33,143 nt of DNA. It comes from an uncultured bacterium (lineage in GTDB: Bacteria > Desulfobacterota > BSN033 > UBA1163). The position numbers and the translations under genes were made by a program. How positions within the stretch are numbered: position 1 is the first letter of the stretch; each line of letters begins with the position of its first letter. The notes beneath the pieces are model-generated. The model did not search any database. It worked only from the letters and a program-made list of their open reading frames with translations, and was not told the DNA's origin. The stretch covers positions 1-33,143 of the forward strand of contig CALIBK010000015.1 in the NCBI GenBank assembly GCA_938045955.1. The letters run 5' to 3'. Shown here in pieces: positions 16,884 through 26,659 of the stretch.

Positions 16884-17584
16884 GTTTCGGTTTCTCTGTG
16901 GAGAATAAAGGATATCTCTTAGATTTAGGTCTCATCGATTATAAAAAAGCCTGGGATCTCCAGCACCTTTTCTGGTCAAAAAGGGTGGAAGGAAAGCTTT
17001 CCGATCTCCTCCTGATCCTGGAGCATCCTCACGTCCTTACCCTTGGTAGAAGAGGGGATCGTTCATCCCTTCGGGTTTCACCTGAAGTTCTTGAAGAAAA
17101 GGGGATTCCTCTTTTTCAGGTGGAAAGGGGAGGAGAGGTAACCTACCACGGTCCCGGACAACTCGTAGGCTATCCCATTCTCAATTTAAAGGACTATGGA
17201 TTTCGAGTCACCCGATACGTGGAGGAACTCGAGGAAATAATCATCCGAACCCTCAAAGATTTTGGGATAGAAGGAAGAAGGGATACCCGAAATCGAGGGG
17301 TATGGGTTCAGGATAAGAAGATTGCCTCGGTTGGAATAGCCATTCAGCGATGGGTCTCTTTCCACGGGTTTGCCTTGAATTATCAGACGGAGCTAAAATA
17401 TTTTGACTTGATTTATCCCTGCGGTCTCAAGGGAGTGAGGATGACCTCAATGAAAGAGATTCTGAAAAAAGAGATTTCAAGGGGCCTGTTGGTGGAAAGG
17501 ATATCCTTTCATTTTAAAGAGATTTTTCAAAGAGAATGGGAGGAGAAGAGCCTCGAGGAAATCCAGAAGAAAATAGGAGGTTAA
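16877..17584 (+). CDS. lipB: Lipoyl(octanoyl) transferase
   Basis: Transfers octanoyl from acyl carrier protein to the H protein (and 2-oxoacid dehydrogenases), the first step of lipoate assembly. 235 residues. Motifs: RGGEVTYHGPGQLVGYP (84-100), Lys148 in KKIASVGI, and catalytic Cys182 in YPCGLKG. The ATG overlaps the gcvPB stop by the ATGTTAA arrangement; a GTG eight codons in is a less likely alternative. Placing lipB and lipA with gcvH in one riboswitch-controlled operon ensures that the carrier protein is lipoylated when it is induced. Confidence 0.95.
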   Translation: MLSFGFSVENKGYLLDLGLIDYKKAWDLQHLFWSKRVEGKLSDLLLILEHPHVLTLGRRGDRSSLRVSPEVLEEKGIPLFQVERGGEVTYHGPGQLVGYPILNLKDYGFRVTRYVEELEEIIIRTLKDFGIEGRRDTRNRGVWVQDKKIASVGIAIQRWVSFHGFALNYQTELKYFDLIYPCGLKGVRMTSMKEILKKEISRGLLVERISFHFKEIFQREWEEKSLEEIQKKIGG

Positions 17585-17597
17585 AGTAGAGAATCAG

Positions 17598-18998
17598 ATG
17601 GACCCAAAGCGAATCATGGTCATTGGAGGAGGGCCAGGGGGATATGTAGCTGCTATTCGAGCGGCTCAACTGGGGGGGAGAGTGACCCTGATCGAAAAAG
17701 ATAGGATTGGAGGGACATGCCTCAATCGAGGGTGTATTCCGACCAAGACCCTTCTTCATGATGCTAAACTTCTCCGGAGTTTTAAGAATTCCCCGCTCTT
17801 TAAATTCGTAACCCCTGATCCCTCAGGCCTTCTCCAATCCATGATGGAAAGAAAAGAGCAGGTGATCGATGAATTAGTAAAAGGAATTGAGCTGTTACTG
17901 AATTCCTATCGGGTGAAGCTCGTTCGAGGAGAAGCCCATCTTTTAAGTTCCAAACAGGTGGAGATCGTGAGGGAAGACAGGGGAAGGGAGATTCTCGAAG
18001 CAGATGCTATCCTTCTGGCCCCGGGTTCGGTCTCAAAGATTCTTTCTCATCTCCGGCTGGATCGGGAGAAGATCATCACGAGTGATGAGGCCCTTGAATT
18101 GAGAGAGACCCCTCGTGAGATGGTGATCGTTGGAGGAGGCTATATCGGAGTGGAGTTAGCAACCTTCTTTCATACCTTAGGCTCAAAGGTGACCATTGTA
18201 GAAATTCTCGAAAATATTCTTCCAGGTATGGAAGAAGAGGTGGTTCGAAATCTTCGGAGGATTTTTGAAAAGGAGCGGATTCAAATTTTTACAGGCTCCA
18301 CGGTTGAAGAGATTTGTGAGACGGGAACAAGGGTCGGGTTGAAAATAAATACACCCAAGGGAAGGATAGACCTCTCTTGTGAGAAACTCCTCTTAGCGGT
18401 GGGGAGGATTCCGAATATCAGTTCCGCTCTGACCCAGGTAGGGATTGAATATACTCCTCAGGGAATTAAGGTAAACTCCTATTTGGAGACGAGCTTACCC
18501 GATGTTTATGCCTTTGGGGATGCGGTTGGAGAGATGATGCTTGCCCCTGTCGCTATGGCACAGGGCGTATTGGCTGCAGAAAATGCCATGGGCTCCCGTC
18601 GGGAGTGGAAAAAGCCTTTAATCCCCCTTTGTATCTTTTCTTATCCTGAGATTGCCTCAGTAGGGCTTACCGAGAGAGAAGCCAAAGAAAGAGGACCGAT
18701 CAAAATCGGGAGATTTCCCTTTCGATCTAATCCAAAAGCCGTTCTTTCGGGAGAACCTGAGGGCTGGATCAAAGTGATTGCAAGTCAGGAGGAGGATGCG
18801 ATCTTAGGAATTCATATCCTCGGAGCGGAGGCAAACCTCCTTGCCTCTGTGGCTTTAACTATGATTGGAAGAAAACTGGGGGAGTTTACGCAATTCATCC
18901 AGGCCCATCCGACCATCCCTGAAGCCCTTCGAGAGGCCTGCCTCGATGTGGACGGGTTAGCGATTCATCTCCCGAAGTCTATCCGGGGAAAGGGATAA
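17598..18998 (+). CDS. lpdA: Dihydrolipoyl dehydrogenase (L protein)
   Basis: FAD- and NAD-dependent disulfide oxidoreductase that reoxidises dihydrolipoyl-GcvH. 466 residues. The FAD-binding GGGPGG (10-15) is followed by the redox disulfide C41/C46 in GGTCLNRGCIPTK. The NAD site is GGGYIGVE, the second FAD segment YAFGDAVG, and the C-terminal active-site pair HPTIPE supplies His and Glu across the dimer. It sits 13 bases after lipB and 10 before lipA. Its operon position suggests it is dedicated to glycine cleavage, though it could also serve other lipoyl complexes. Confidence 0.95.
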   Translation: MDPKRIMVIGGGPGGYVAAIRAAQLGGRVTLIEKDRIGGTCLNRGCIPTKTLLHDAKLLRSFKNSPLFKFVTPDPSGLLQSMMERKEQVIDELVKGIELLLNSYRVKLVRGEAHLLSSKQVEIVREDRGREILEADAILLAPGSVSKILSHLRLDREKIITSDEALELRETPREMVIVGGGYIGVELATFFHTLGSKVTIVEILENILPGMEEEVVRNLRRIFEKERIQIFTGSTVEEICETGTRVGLKINTPKGRIDLSCEKLLLAVGRIPNISSALTQVGIEYTPQGIKVNSYLETSLPDVYAFGDAVGEMMLAPVAMAQGVLAAENAMGSRREWKKPLIPLCIFSYPEIASVGLTEREAKERGPIKIGRFPFRSNPKAVLSGEPEGWIKVIASQEEDAILGIHILGAEANLLASVALTMIGRKLGEFTQFIQAHPTIPEALREACLDVDGLAIHLPKSIRGKG

Positions 18999-19008
18999 AG
19001 GATAAAAG

Positions 19009-19869
19009 ATGAGAAAACCTGAGTGGCTTAAAAAGAGGATCCCTCCCCTCTCAGACCTCATGAAAGTGAGATCTGTTTTGGAAGAGATGGGGCTTCATAC
19101 GGTATGCGATGAAGCCCGCTGCCCCAATCTTGGAGAATGCTTTTCTCAGGGGACGGCCACCTTTCTTATTCTTGGAGATGTCTGTACAAGAAATTGTGGG
19201 TTCTGCGCCGTAAAACACGGAGTTCCACTTCCTCCCTCTGAAGAGGAGCCCTGGAAAGTGGCTCTGGCGGTAAGGAATCTGAATCTCCAGTATGTGGTGA
19301 TCACCTCGGTCACCCGGGATGATCTTCCCGATGGCGGGGCCTATCATTTTGCTCGGACCATCCGATCGATTCATGCCCTTAACCCGAAAATCAAAATCGA
19401 AGTGTTAATTCCTGATTTTCAAGGAAATCCCTCTTCCTTGGAAATTGTTTTGAGCGAAGGCCCAGAAGTGATAAATCATAATGTAGAGACCGTCGCTCGA
19501 CTCTATCCCAGAGTGAGACCTCAGGCCAGTTTTGGACGATCCATGGAGTTACTAAAAAGGGTAAAAGAATGGAACGAAAGGATTCTAACTAAATCGGGGT
19601 TTATGGTGGGATTGGGGGAGACTCACGAAGAGGTTTTGGCCCTCATGAGGCAGCTAAGGGAGATAGGATGTGATTTTTTAACGATCGGTCAGTATCTTCA
19701 ACCTCGTACCGATCGTCTCCCCGTGGAAAGGTACATTCCTCCTGAAGAATTCGAGGAATTTAAGAAGATTGGAGAAGAGATCGGTTTCAAAGCCGTTGCC
19801 TCAGGTCCCTTTGTGAGGAGTTCCTTTCATGCTTTCAGAATGTTTGAGAGTCAAAGGATCCATCTATAA
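19009..19869 (+). CDS. lipA: Lipoyl synthase
   Basis: Radical SAM enzyme inserting two sulfur atoms into the octanoyl chain on GcvH. 286 residues, slightly short for the family (E. coli 321) but complete. Auxiliary-cluster cysteines C33, C38 and C44 have the family spacing Cx4Cx5C. The SAM cluster is C59, C63 and C66 (CTRNCGFC), and the C-terminal RSS motif (VRSSFHA) that ligates the auxiliary cluster is present. The ATG is ten bases after the lpd stop. With lipB it completes an in-operon lipoylation route. Confidence 0.97.
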   Translation: MRKPEWLKKRIPPLSDLMKVRSVLEEMGLHTVCDEARCPNLGECFSQGTATFLILGDVCTRNCGFCAVKHGVPLPPSEEEPWKVALAVRNLNLQYVVITSVTRDDLPDGGAYHFARTIRSIHALNPKIKIEVLIPDFQGNPSSLEIVLSEGPEVINHNVETVARLYPRVRPQASFGRSMELLKRVKEWNERILTKSGFMVGLGETHEEVLALMRQLREIGCDFLTIGQYLQPRTDRLPVERYIPPEEFEEFKKIGEEIGFKAVASGPFVRSSFHAFRMFESQRIHL

Positions 19870-19909
19870 AAACATGTGCTCAAAAGGTTTTTAAAGAGGT
19901 GAGGAGAAG

Positions 19910-20812
19910 ATGATTCTTGGGAGATGGCTCTTTAATTCTATCTGCCTCTTTTTCCTCATTTCCTGCACGATTCGGGAATCGGCCCCTCCTCTTATTTCAC
20001 AACCCCCTACTCCTCCTCCAAAGCCTGCGAAGATTGCTCTGGTCCTCGGGGCAGGTGCCTCAAAGGGGTTTGCCCATGTAGGAGTTCTGAAGATTCTTGA
20101 GACCCATCGGATCCCGATCCATATGATCGTTGGAACAAGTGTGGGAAGCATGGTGGGGGCCCTCTATGCCTCTGGAATGAATGCCTATGAGGTTCAAAGA
20201 CTCTCCTTCACCATTGAACAGAAGGATATTGTGGATCTCACCCTTCCTGAAAATGGATTCATCAAAGGTGAAAAACTGGAAGAATTCGTGAATAGGATGT
20301 TGAAAAACACCCCTATGGAAAAACTGAAGATTCCTTTCTATGCCGTTGCGACAGAGATCCAGAGCGGTCAGGAAATCGTCTTTGGAAAAGGAAATACAGG
20401 GCAGGCGGTGAGAGCGAGTTGTTCGATTCCGGGGATATTTAAGCCTGTAAAAATAGGAGATAAGGTCTATGTGGATGGTGGGGTGGTGAGTCCGGTGGCT
20501 GTGGAGGCAGCCAGACGATTAGGTGCCGATGTGGTGATCGCCGTAGATATCTCTGGAAGTTCAGAACGTCATCCCCCTGGACATACCATTGAGACCATTC
20601 TTCAGTCCATCAATATTATGTATTCAAAACTCGCTTCCATCCAGCTTGCTCAGGCAGATATTATTATTCGTCCGAAGGTAGGATTTATTGGATCGGCCGA
20701 TTTTTCAAAAAGACATGAGGCCATCCTCGAGGGAGAGAAGGCTACCCTCGAGGAACTGCCCAAGATTCAGGAAATCTTGAACCGACTCCGCATAGAGGGG
20801 AGATTGGAGTAA
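19910..20812 (+). CDS. Patatin-like phospholipase lipoprotein
   Basis: Predicted membrane-anchored serine lipid hydrolase of the patatin/RssA family, 300 residues. An N-terminal hydrophobic signal ends in the lipobox LISC, so Cys19 should be lipidated. A Pro-rich linker (about 26-40) follows. The catalytic set is complete: oxyanion loop GAGASKG (47-53), nucleophile Ser77 in GTSVG, and Asp189 in DGG. There is no obvious link to glycine metabolism, yet it lies only 40 bases after lipA and before the operon's terminator, so it is probably cotranscribed. The ribosome binding site GAGGTGAGGAG precedes the ATG. Substrate is unknown; phospholipid or lysophospholipid hydrolysis is the family norm. 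Confidence 0.9.
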   Translation: MILGRWLFNSICLFFLISCTIRESAPPLISQPPTPPPKPAKIALVLGAGASKGFAHVGVLKILETHRIPIHMIVGTSVGSMVGALYASGMNAYEVQRLSFTIEQKDIVDLTLPENGFIKGEKLEEFVNRMLKNTPMEKLKIPFYAVATEIQSGQEIVFGKGNTGQAVRASCSIPGIFKPVKIGDKVYVDGGVVSPVAVEAARRLGADVVIAVDISGSSERHPPGHTIETILQSINIMYSKLASIQLAQADIIIRPKVGFIGSADFSKRHEAILEGEKATLEELPKIQEILNRLRIEGRLE

Positions 20813-20817
20813 ATTTA

Positions 20818-20868
20818 GTCTCGGCGTTGAATGACTCGAAACGGTTCCTCAACGCTGGACTTTTTATT
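20818..20868 (+). terminator. Rho-independent terminator of gcv operon
   Basis: GTCTCGGCGTTGA (20818-20830) pairs with TCAACGCTGGAC (20849-20860), 12 pairs with one bulge and two wobbles, then TTTTTATT. It lies five bases after the patatin stop and closes the riboswitch-led operon. The following gcvT-glyA fusion therefore needs readthrough or its own promoter. Confidence 0.8.
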
Positions 20869-20978
20869 CCGAAACTCTAAATTCATTCCTTTGATCTCTC
20901 AATGGTTTCCAATCTTCAAAGAATATGTTAAGGAAAAAAATTAGAAGGAGGCTATTCAATAGCAGAGGGGGTTTAAGG

Positions 20979-21072
20979 CGTCATTCCTGCAAAAGCAGGA
21001 ACCCAGAGAGAAACAAACAACCTTAAAAAAACCGCTGGATTCCGTGTCAAGCATGGAATAACGAACTGCGGT
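20979..21072. repeat. Two-hairpin intergenic repeat (REP/MITE-like)
   Basis: The left half CGTCATTCCTGC-AAAA-GCAGGAACCCAG and the right half CTGGATTCCGTG-TCAAG-CATGGAATAACG are each hairpins and are inverted relative to each other (CGTCATTCC against GGAATAACG, CCAG against CTGG). ACCGC and GCGGT (21031-21035, 21068-21072) frame the right half. This resembles the GTCATTCCTGC...CTGGATTCC repeats scattered between genes in many proteobacterial genomes. Only one copy lies in this window, so the repeat nature is inferred. A 13-base palindrome GCTATTCAATAGC (20951-20963) lies just upstream. Confidence 0.6.
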
Positions 21073-21095
21073 AAGCGAAAGATTAATGTCCTTGC

Positions 21096-21139
21096 AAAGC
21101 CCTGTCTTACAATAATTTATGAGTTATTGAACAGGCTTT
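21096..21139 (+). other. Long imperfect hairpin before gcvT-glyA
   Basis: AAAGC-C-CTGT (21096-21105) pairs with ACAGGCTTT (21131-21139), and inside it CAATAA (21110-21115) pairs with TTATTG (21124-21129) around an 8-base loop. It ends 20 bases before the ATG of the fusion gene. It could be a leader attenuator, a weak terminator of the REP-like region or an operator; the T-tract is only TTTT. No convincing promoter was found between it and the upstream terminator. Confidence 0.4.
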
Positions 21140-21159
21140 TAGATAGAAAGGGAAGTGGG

Positions 21160-23862
21160 ATGGTAAAGAATCTCAAACAGACGATTCTCTATTCCTGGCA
21201 TAAAGAGAATGAAGGGCAGATGGTCGAGTTTGCGGGCTGGGAGATGCCCATCTGTTATAAGCGGGGAATTATTGAAGAACATCTTGCCACCAGAAAGTTT
21301 GGTGGACTGTTTGATATCTCCCATATGGGAAGATTTTTAATCTACGGGGAGGAGGCTATCCCTTTTCTCCAGCACGTGCTCACCAATAATGTGCAGGCCT
21401 TAGAGCATGGAATGGCCCAGTATACCATGATTCCAAATGATTGGGGAGGGGCCATTGATGATGCTTACCTTTATCGTCTGGATGAAGGGAATCTTCCCTC
21501 GGAATCGAAGTATCTTTTGGTTGTAAACGCTGCCAATCATGAAAGGGACTGGCAATGGTTAGTCGATCATCGAAAGCGATATAAAGGCCTTATCCTTGAG
21601 GATAAGACCGAAGAGATGGGGATGTTGGCCCTTCAGGGTCCAAAGACCAAAGAGGTGTTAGAAAGGGTTATTCTGGATACCCGGGCGAAACTTCCAGACC
21701 CCTGGAGAAATCGATTGAGGGTGTGTGAGATCGAAGGGATTCGAGTGACGGTCACGGTTTCAAGAACCGGATACACGGGAGAACCGATCTGTTTTGAACT
21801 TTTTCTGAGAAGGGATTTTATGAGGAGGGTCTGGGAAAGAATTTTAGAGGTCGGTCAAGAGAGAGGGATTGTCCCCGTAGGGCTTGGAGCAAGAGATACA
21901 TTAAGATTAGAGGCAGGCCTTCCCCTCTATGGCCATGAGTTAGGATTGGACAAGGAGGGGAGAGAAATCCCCATCTTTGCCAATCCCTCTGCTCCGCTGG
22001 GAGTCAGTTTTTCTCCCTTGAAGGGAGAGTTTATCGGGAGGGATGCCCTCCGACACCAATTCGAAGAGATGAAGCTGAGACTTACGAAAGGCCTTCTTCC
22101 TCCCAAAGAGAAACAGTATGTCCCAAGGAGAATCCTTCCGATCGCCATTCTCGGGAAAGGGATCGCAAGAAGTGGAGATGAAGTGTCCTCCAATGGGAGA
22201 AAGCTGGGGTACATCACGAGTGGGACGATGGTCCCCTATTGGGTATTCACCGATGAGGGGGTTCTCTCAGAACCTACGGAAGAGAGGAGGATGAGGGCCA
22301 TTGCCCTGGCCTATATCGATTCAGAAATAGAGGAAGGAGAGAGGATTGAGATCGAGCAGAGAGGGAAAACCCTTGAAGGATTGGTGGTGGAGAGACATCT
22401 GTCGGCCGAAGCACCTCCCTACGCCCGTCCCATTCTGATTCAGGAGAAGAGATCCAAAATTTATGTCCCTATTAGGAGTTTGAGAGAGACCGCGGAGACA
22501 TTCGTTCATCAAGTCATTCGCAATCATCATTGGAGACAGAGGGAGACGATCAATCTTATCCCTTCAGAAACGACCCCCTCCCCTTTGGTCAGACTCCTTT
22601 CGATTACCGATCCTTCGGGGCGATACGGAGAACATCGGATGATGAAGGCACTGGGGGAGAGGGAAATCTTCTACTATCAAGGGACGAAATTGATCGAAGA
22701 GGTCGAAGAACTTCTGATCGAGGAGATGAAAAAATTTTTAGGCTGTAGCGAGGTGGAGATCCGTGTGATCAGCGGGCAGATGGCCAATACCGCTGTGTTT
22801 AGCGGGTATATGGATTTTCTGAACCGTCTGGATCGGAAGAGTGAACCCCGAAGAATTCTAAGGGTCATGAACCATCATCTTGGAAGAGGTGGGCATCTCA
22901 GCGCCCAGCCGATGGGCGCCCTGAAAGATTTTATTGCCATGGATCCTTTGACCGAGAGGCCTGCGGTTATTCCCTTTCCTGTATTGAAAGAGGATCTCTA
23001 TCAAATCGATTTGAAAAAGACAAGGGAACTTCTGGACCTTTATCCCCCGGAACTCATCGTGCTGGGCAAGAGTATGATTCTCTATAAAGAACCTGTGAGA
23101 GAGATTGCCGAAATGATCAAGGATTTGAAACCAAGGCCGATCCTTCTCTATGATATGGCTCATGTCTTAGGGTTGATCGGACCGTTCTTCCAGGAACCTT
23201 TCCAGGAGGGAGCCGATATTGTCACAGGTTCGACTCACAAAACCTTCTTTGGCCCCCAGAGAGGGATTATCGGCAGCAATATGTCCGAAGGGACAGAGTA
23301 TGAAGACCTCTGGGAGAGTATCGTTCGAAGGGTCTTTCCAGGGAGCGTGAGTAATCATCATCTCGGAACACTCATCGGGCTTTTAATGGCAGCCTATGAG
23401 ATGAATACATTCAAGGCTGAATATCAGAAGGCCGTGATTTCCAATGCAAAAGCCTTTGCTCGTGCCCTTAAGGATCAGGGATTGAGCGTTGAAGGAAATC
23501 CAGAGGTGGACTTTACAGAGACCCATCAGGTGATTCTTCGGGTTGGGTATCGAAGGGGACCTCTCCTTGCGAATCGATTGGAAGCAAACAACATCATAGT
23601 GAACTATCAGTCTGCTCCCGATGATGAGGCCTTCACGGCTTCGAGCTGCCTAAGGATGGGGGTTCAGGAGATGACCCGTTTTGGAATGGTGGAAGAGGAC
23701 TTCAGGCAATTGGCTGAATATATGAAAGAGATCATTTTATTTGATCGACCTATGGCTCAGGAGATCTCTCGATTCCGAAAGAAGTTTACAGAGATGAAGT
23801 ACTGTTTACCTGAGAAAGAGGCCTCTTCTTTAATAAGCGATCTTTTCGAAGCCCTTCGATAA
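21160..23862 (+). CDS. GcvT-serine hydroxymethyltransferase fusion, 900 aa
   Basis: One unbroken frame encodes two enzymes. Residues about 1-426 are aminomethyltransferase (T protein, GcvT), which releases ammonia from aminomethyl-lipoyl GcvH and makes 5,10-methylene-tetrahydrofolate: FAGWEMP, FDISHMG, the catalytic-region GGAIDD near D101, SRTGYTGE and GLGARDTLRLEAG are seen. Residues about 434-900 are a divergent serine hydroxymethyltransferase (GlyA): NLIPSE with Glu470, DMAHVLGL (665-672), the PLP lysine K694 in TGSTHKTFFGPQ, and substrate Arg832 in SCLRMG. The tyrosine after the ASE-type motif of E. coli GlyA is replaced (ETT). Start ATG 21160 follows AAGGGAAG; an in-frame TTG at 21127 is less likely. 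The joined product would condense methylene-tetrahydrofolate with a second glycine to make serine. Confidence 0.93.
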   Translation: MVKNLKQTILYSWHKENEGQMVEFAGWEMPICYKRGIIEEHLATRKFGGLFDISHMGRFLIYGEEAIPFLQHVLTNNVQALEHGMAQYTMIPNDWGGAIDDAYLYRLDEGNLPSESKYLLVVNAANHERDWQWLVDHRKRYKGLILEDKTEEMGMLALQGPKTKEVLERVILDTRAKLPDPWRNRLRVCEIEGIRVTVTVSRTGYTGEPICFELFLRRDFMRRVWERILEVGQERGIVPVGLGARDTLRLEAGLPLYGHELGLDKEGREIPIFANPSAPLGVSFSPLKGEFIGRDALRHQFEEMKLRLTKGLLPPKEKQYVPRRILPIAILGKGIARSGDEVSSNGRKLGYITSGTMVPYWVFTDEGVLSEPTEERRMRAIALAYIDSEIEEGERIEIEQRGKTLEGLVVERHLSAEAPPYARPILIQEKRSKIYVPIRSLRETAETFVHQVIRNHHWRQRETINLIPSETTPSPLVRLLSITDPSGRYGEHRMMKALGEREIFYYQGTKLIEEVEELLIEEMKKFLGCSEVEIRVISGQMANTAVFSGYMDFLNRLDRKSEPRRILRVMNHHLGRGGHLSAQPMGALKDFIAMDPLTERPAVIPFPVLKEDLYQIDLKKTRELLDLYPPELIVLGKSMILYKEPVREIAEMIKDLKPRPILLYDMAHVLGLIGPFFQEPFQEGADIVTGSTHKTFFGPQRGIIGSNMSEGTEYEDLWESIVRRVFPGSVSNHHLGTLIGLLMAAYEMNTFKAEYQKAVISNAKAFARALKDQGLSVEGNPEVDFTETHQVILRVGYRRGPLLANRLEANNIIVNYQSAPDDEAFTASSCLRMGVQEMTRFGMVEEDFRQLAEYMKEIILFDRPMAQEISRFRKKFTEMKYCLPEKEASSLISDLFEALR

Positions 23863-23918
23863 GAGGGAAATGGTTTCTCGAATGGAAATGGGATGAGAGA
23901 GGAGATGGGGGGAAAGAA

Positions 23919-24344
23919 TCAGTGGGTCCCCGGAGGTTTGCGCCGGCGTTTCTCTACCGCCTTCAATCGTGCCAGGGATCGTCTCAAGGCGGCTTCAGCG
24001 GCTGCGGCCTCTACGCTTAGAGGAGCGGCCCTCATCGTCTCTTGAGCCCTTCTCTTGGCCTCCTCAGCTCGGGCGATATCAATCTCATCTGCCCTTTCAC
24101 AGGCATCGGCAAGAATGATCACCTTGTCCGGACGAACCTCAAGAAAACCCCCGCTGATCGCAAGATACTCTTCTTCCTTATTCTTTCGGATCATTAAATC
24201 CCCTGGCTGAAGGATCGTCATCAGAGGGGCGTGATGAGGAAGAATCCCCAATTGGCCTTCCACTCCCCAGGCCACCACCGCATCCACATCATCGGAATAA
24301 ACCATTCGTTCAGCCGTAACAATCTCCAGACGAAAGGTCGCCAT
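23919..24344 (-). CDS. atpC: ATP synthase F1 epsilon subunit
   Basis: Central-stalk subunit that couples F1 to the c ring and inhibits ATP hydrolysis. 141 residues: the N-terminal beta sandwich (about 1-85, with [15 protein letters not shown]) and a C-terminal helical pair (about 88-135). The tail ends in a basic stretch RRRKPPG, a little longer than usual. Last gene of the atp operon, six bases after atpD. It converges with the gcvT-glyA fusion across a 56-base gap in which no clear terminator was seen. Confidence 0.95.
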   Translation of the reverse strand: MATFRLEIVTAERMVYSDDVDAVVAWGVEGQLGILPHHAPLMTILQPGDLMIRKNKEEEYLAISGGFLEVRPDKVIILADACERADEIDIARAEEAKRRAQETMRAAPLSVEAAAAEAALRRSLARLKAVEKRRRKPPGTH

Positions 24345-24349
24345 TGTTT

Positions 24350-25744
<1,395 letters not shown>

Positions 25745-25788
25745 CTACTCCTCACTTCTTCTGAGATTAAAAACTACGGGGATCCTCT

Positions 25789-26649
25789 CTACCCCTTTAG
25801 GGCCTCTGCTCCTCCACTGATATCACAGATCTCTTTTGTGATCATTTCCTGTCTTGCTTTATTGAGGGATAAGGTTAGGCTCTTGATCAACTCTTCAGCA
25901 TTATCGCTTGCATTTCGCATCGCAACCATCCGGGCGGACTGTTCGCTGGCGATCAATTCGAGAACGGCATGGTAGATTTCCATCTCGACAAACCTGGGAA
26001 GCAGTTCATTGAGGACACTCAAGGGATCGGGTTCGTAGATATATTCTGCGATCTGACCGGGGGGAAGCTTTGCTGGCTCTACAGGAAGCAAAATCTCAAT
26101 GGTGGGTTTCTGCACCATGGTGCTAACAAATCGCGGATAGGCCAGATAGACTTGATCCACATAACCACTGCTATAGTCCTCGATGACTATTCGAGAGATG
26201 GGCATGGTATCCTGCATGGTAGCCCGATCCCCGAGACCCACAAACTCTGCCCGAACATCAAGCTTTGAGATGCGGGCAAATGTTCTTGCTTTCCGTCCTA
26301 CCGTAATGACCGTGACAGGAACCTTCTGTTCGAGAATGAATTCTCCCACCGTTCGATTGAGATTGGTATTGAGACCCCCACAGAGCCCTCGATCGGTTCC
26401 AATATGGATAAGGGCGATTCTCTTCACTTCTCTCTTCTCAAGCAGAGGAGGGGTTTTCCCTTTGATTCGAGGCTCAATGGCCAGGTCGGAGATGACCTGA
26501 CGGATCTTTTCAGCATAGGGTCGACCTGCGAGGGCACGCTGTTGGGTTCGTCTCATCTTGGCCGTAGCGACCATCTCCATGGCCCGACAGATCTTCACTG
26601 TGCCCTGGATGCTCCGAATCCGTCGACGTAAGGCCTGAACACTTGGCAT
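25789..26649 (-). CDS. atpG: ATP synthase F1 gamma subunit
   Basis: Rotor shaft of F1. 286 residues. The N-terminal helix begins with the usual LRRRIRSIQGTVKICRAMEM-type segment, and the C-terminal helix contains ARMVAMRNASDNAEELI and NKARQEMIT, whose Arg-Gln pair contacts the beta catch loop. The middle Rossmann-like domain includes IGTDRGLCGGLN. Ten bases separate it from the upstream atpA and 47 from atpD. Confidence 0.96.
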   Translation of the reverse strand: MPSVQALRRRIRSIQGTVKICRAMEMVATAKMRRTQQRALAGRPYAEKIRQVISDLAIEPRIKGKTPPLLEKREVKRIALIHIGTDRGLCGGLNTNLNRTVGEFILEQKVPVTVITVGRKARTFARISKLDVRAEFVGLGDRATMQDTMPISRIVIEDYSSGYVDQVYLAYPRFVSTMVQKPTIEILLPVEPAKLPPGQIAEYIYEPDPLSVLNELLPRFVEMEIYHAVLELIASEQSARMVAMRNASDNAEELIKSLTLSLNKARQEMITKEICDISGGAEALKG

Positions 26650-26659
26650 GATGAAAACC

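Noticed and set aside
20927-21028. Short open frame of 33 codons in the gap before the fusion gene
   Set aside because: Basic, low-complexity product running through the repeat, no ribosome binding site before its ATG.
21092-21113. TTGCAA and TACAAT as a promoter for the fusion gene
   Set aside because: The spacer is only 10 bases, too short for a housekeeping promoter.
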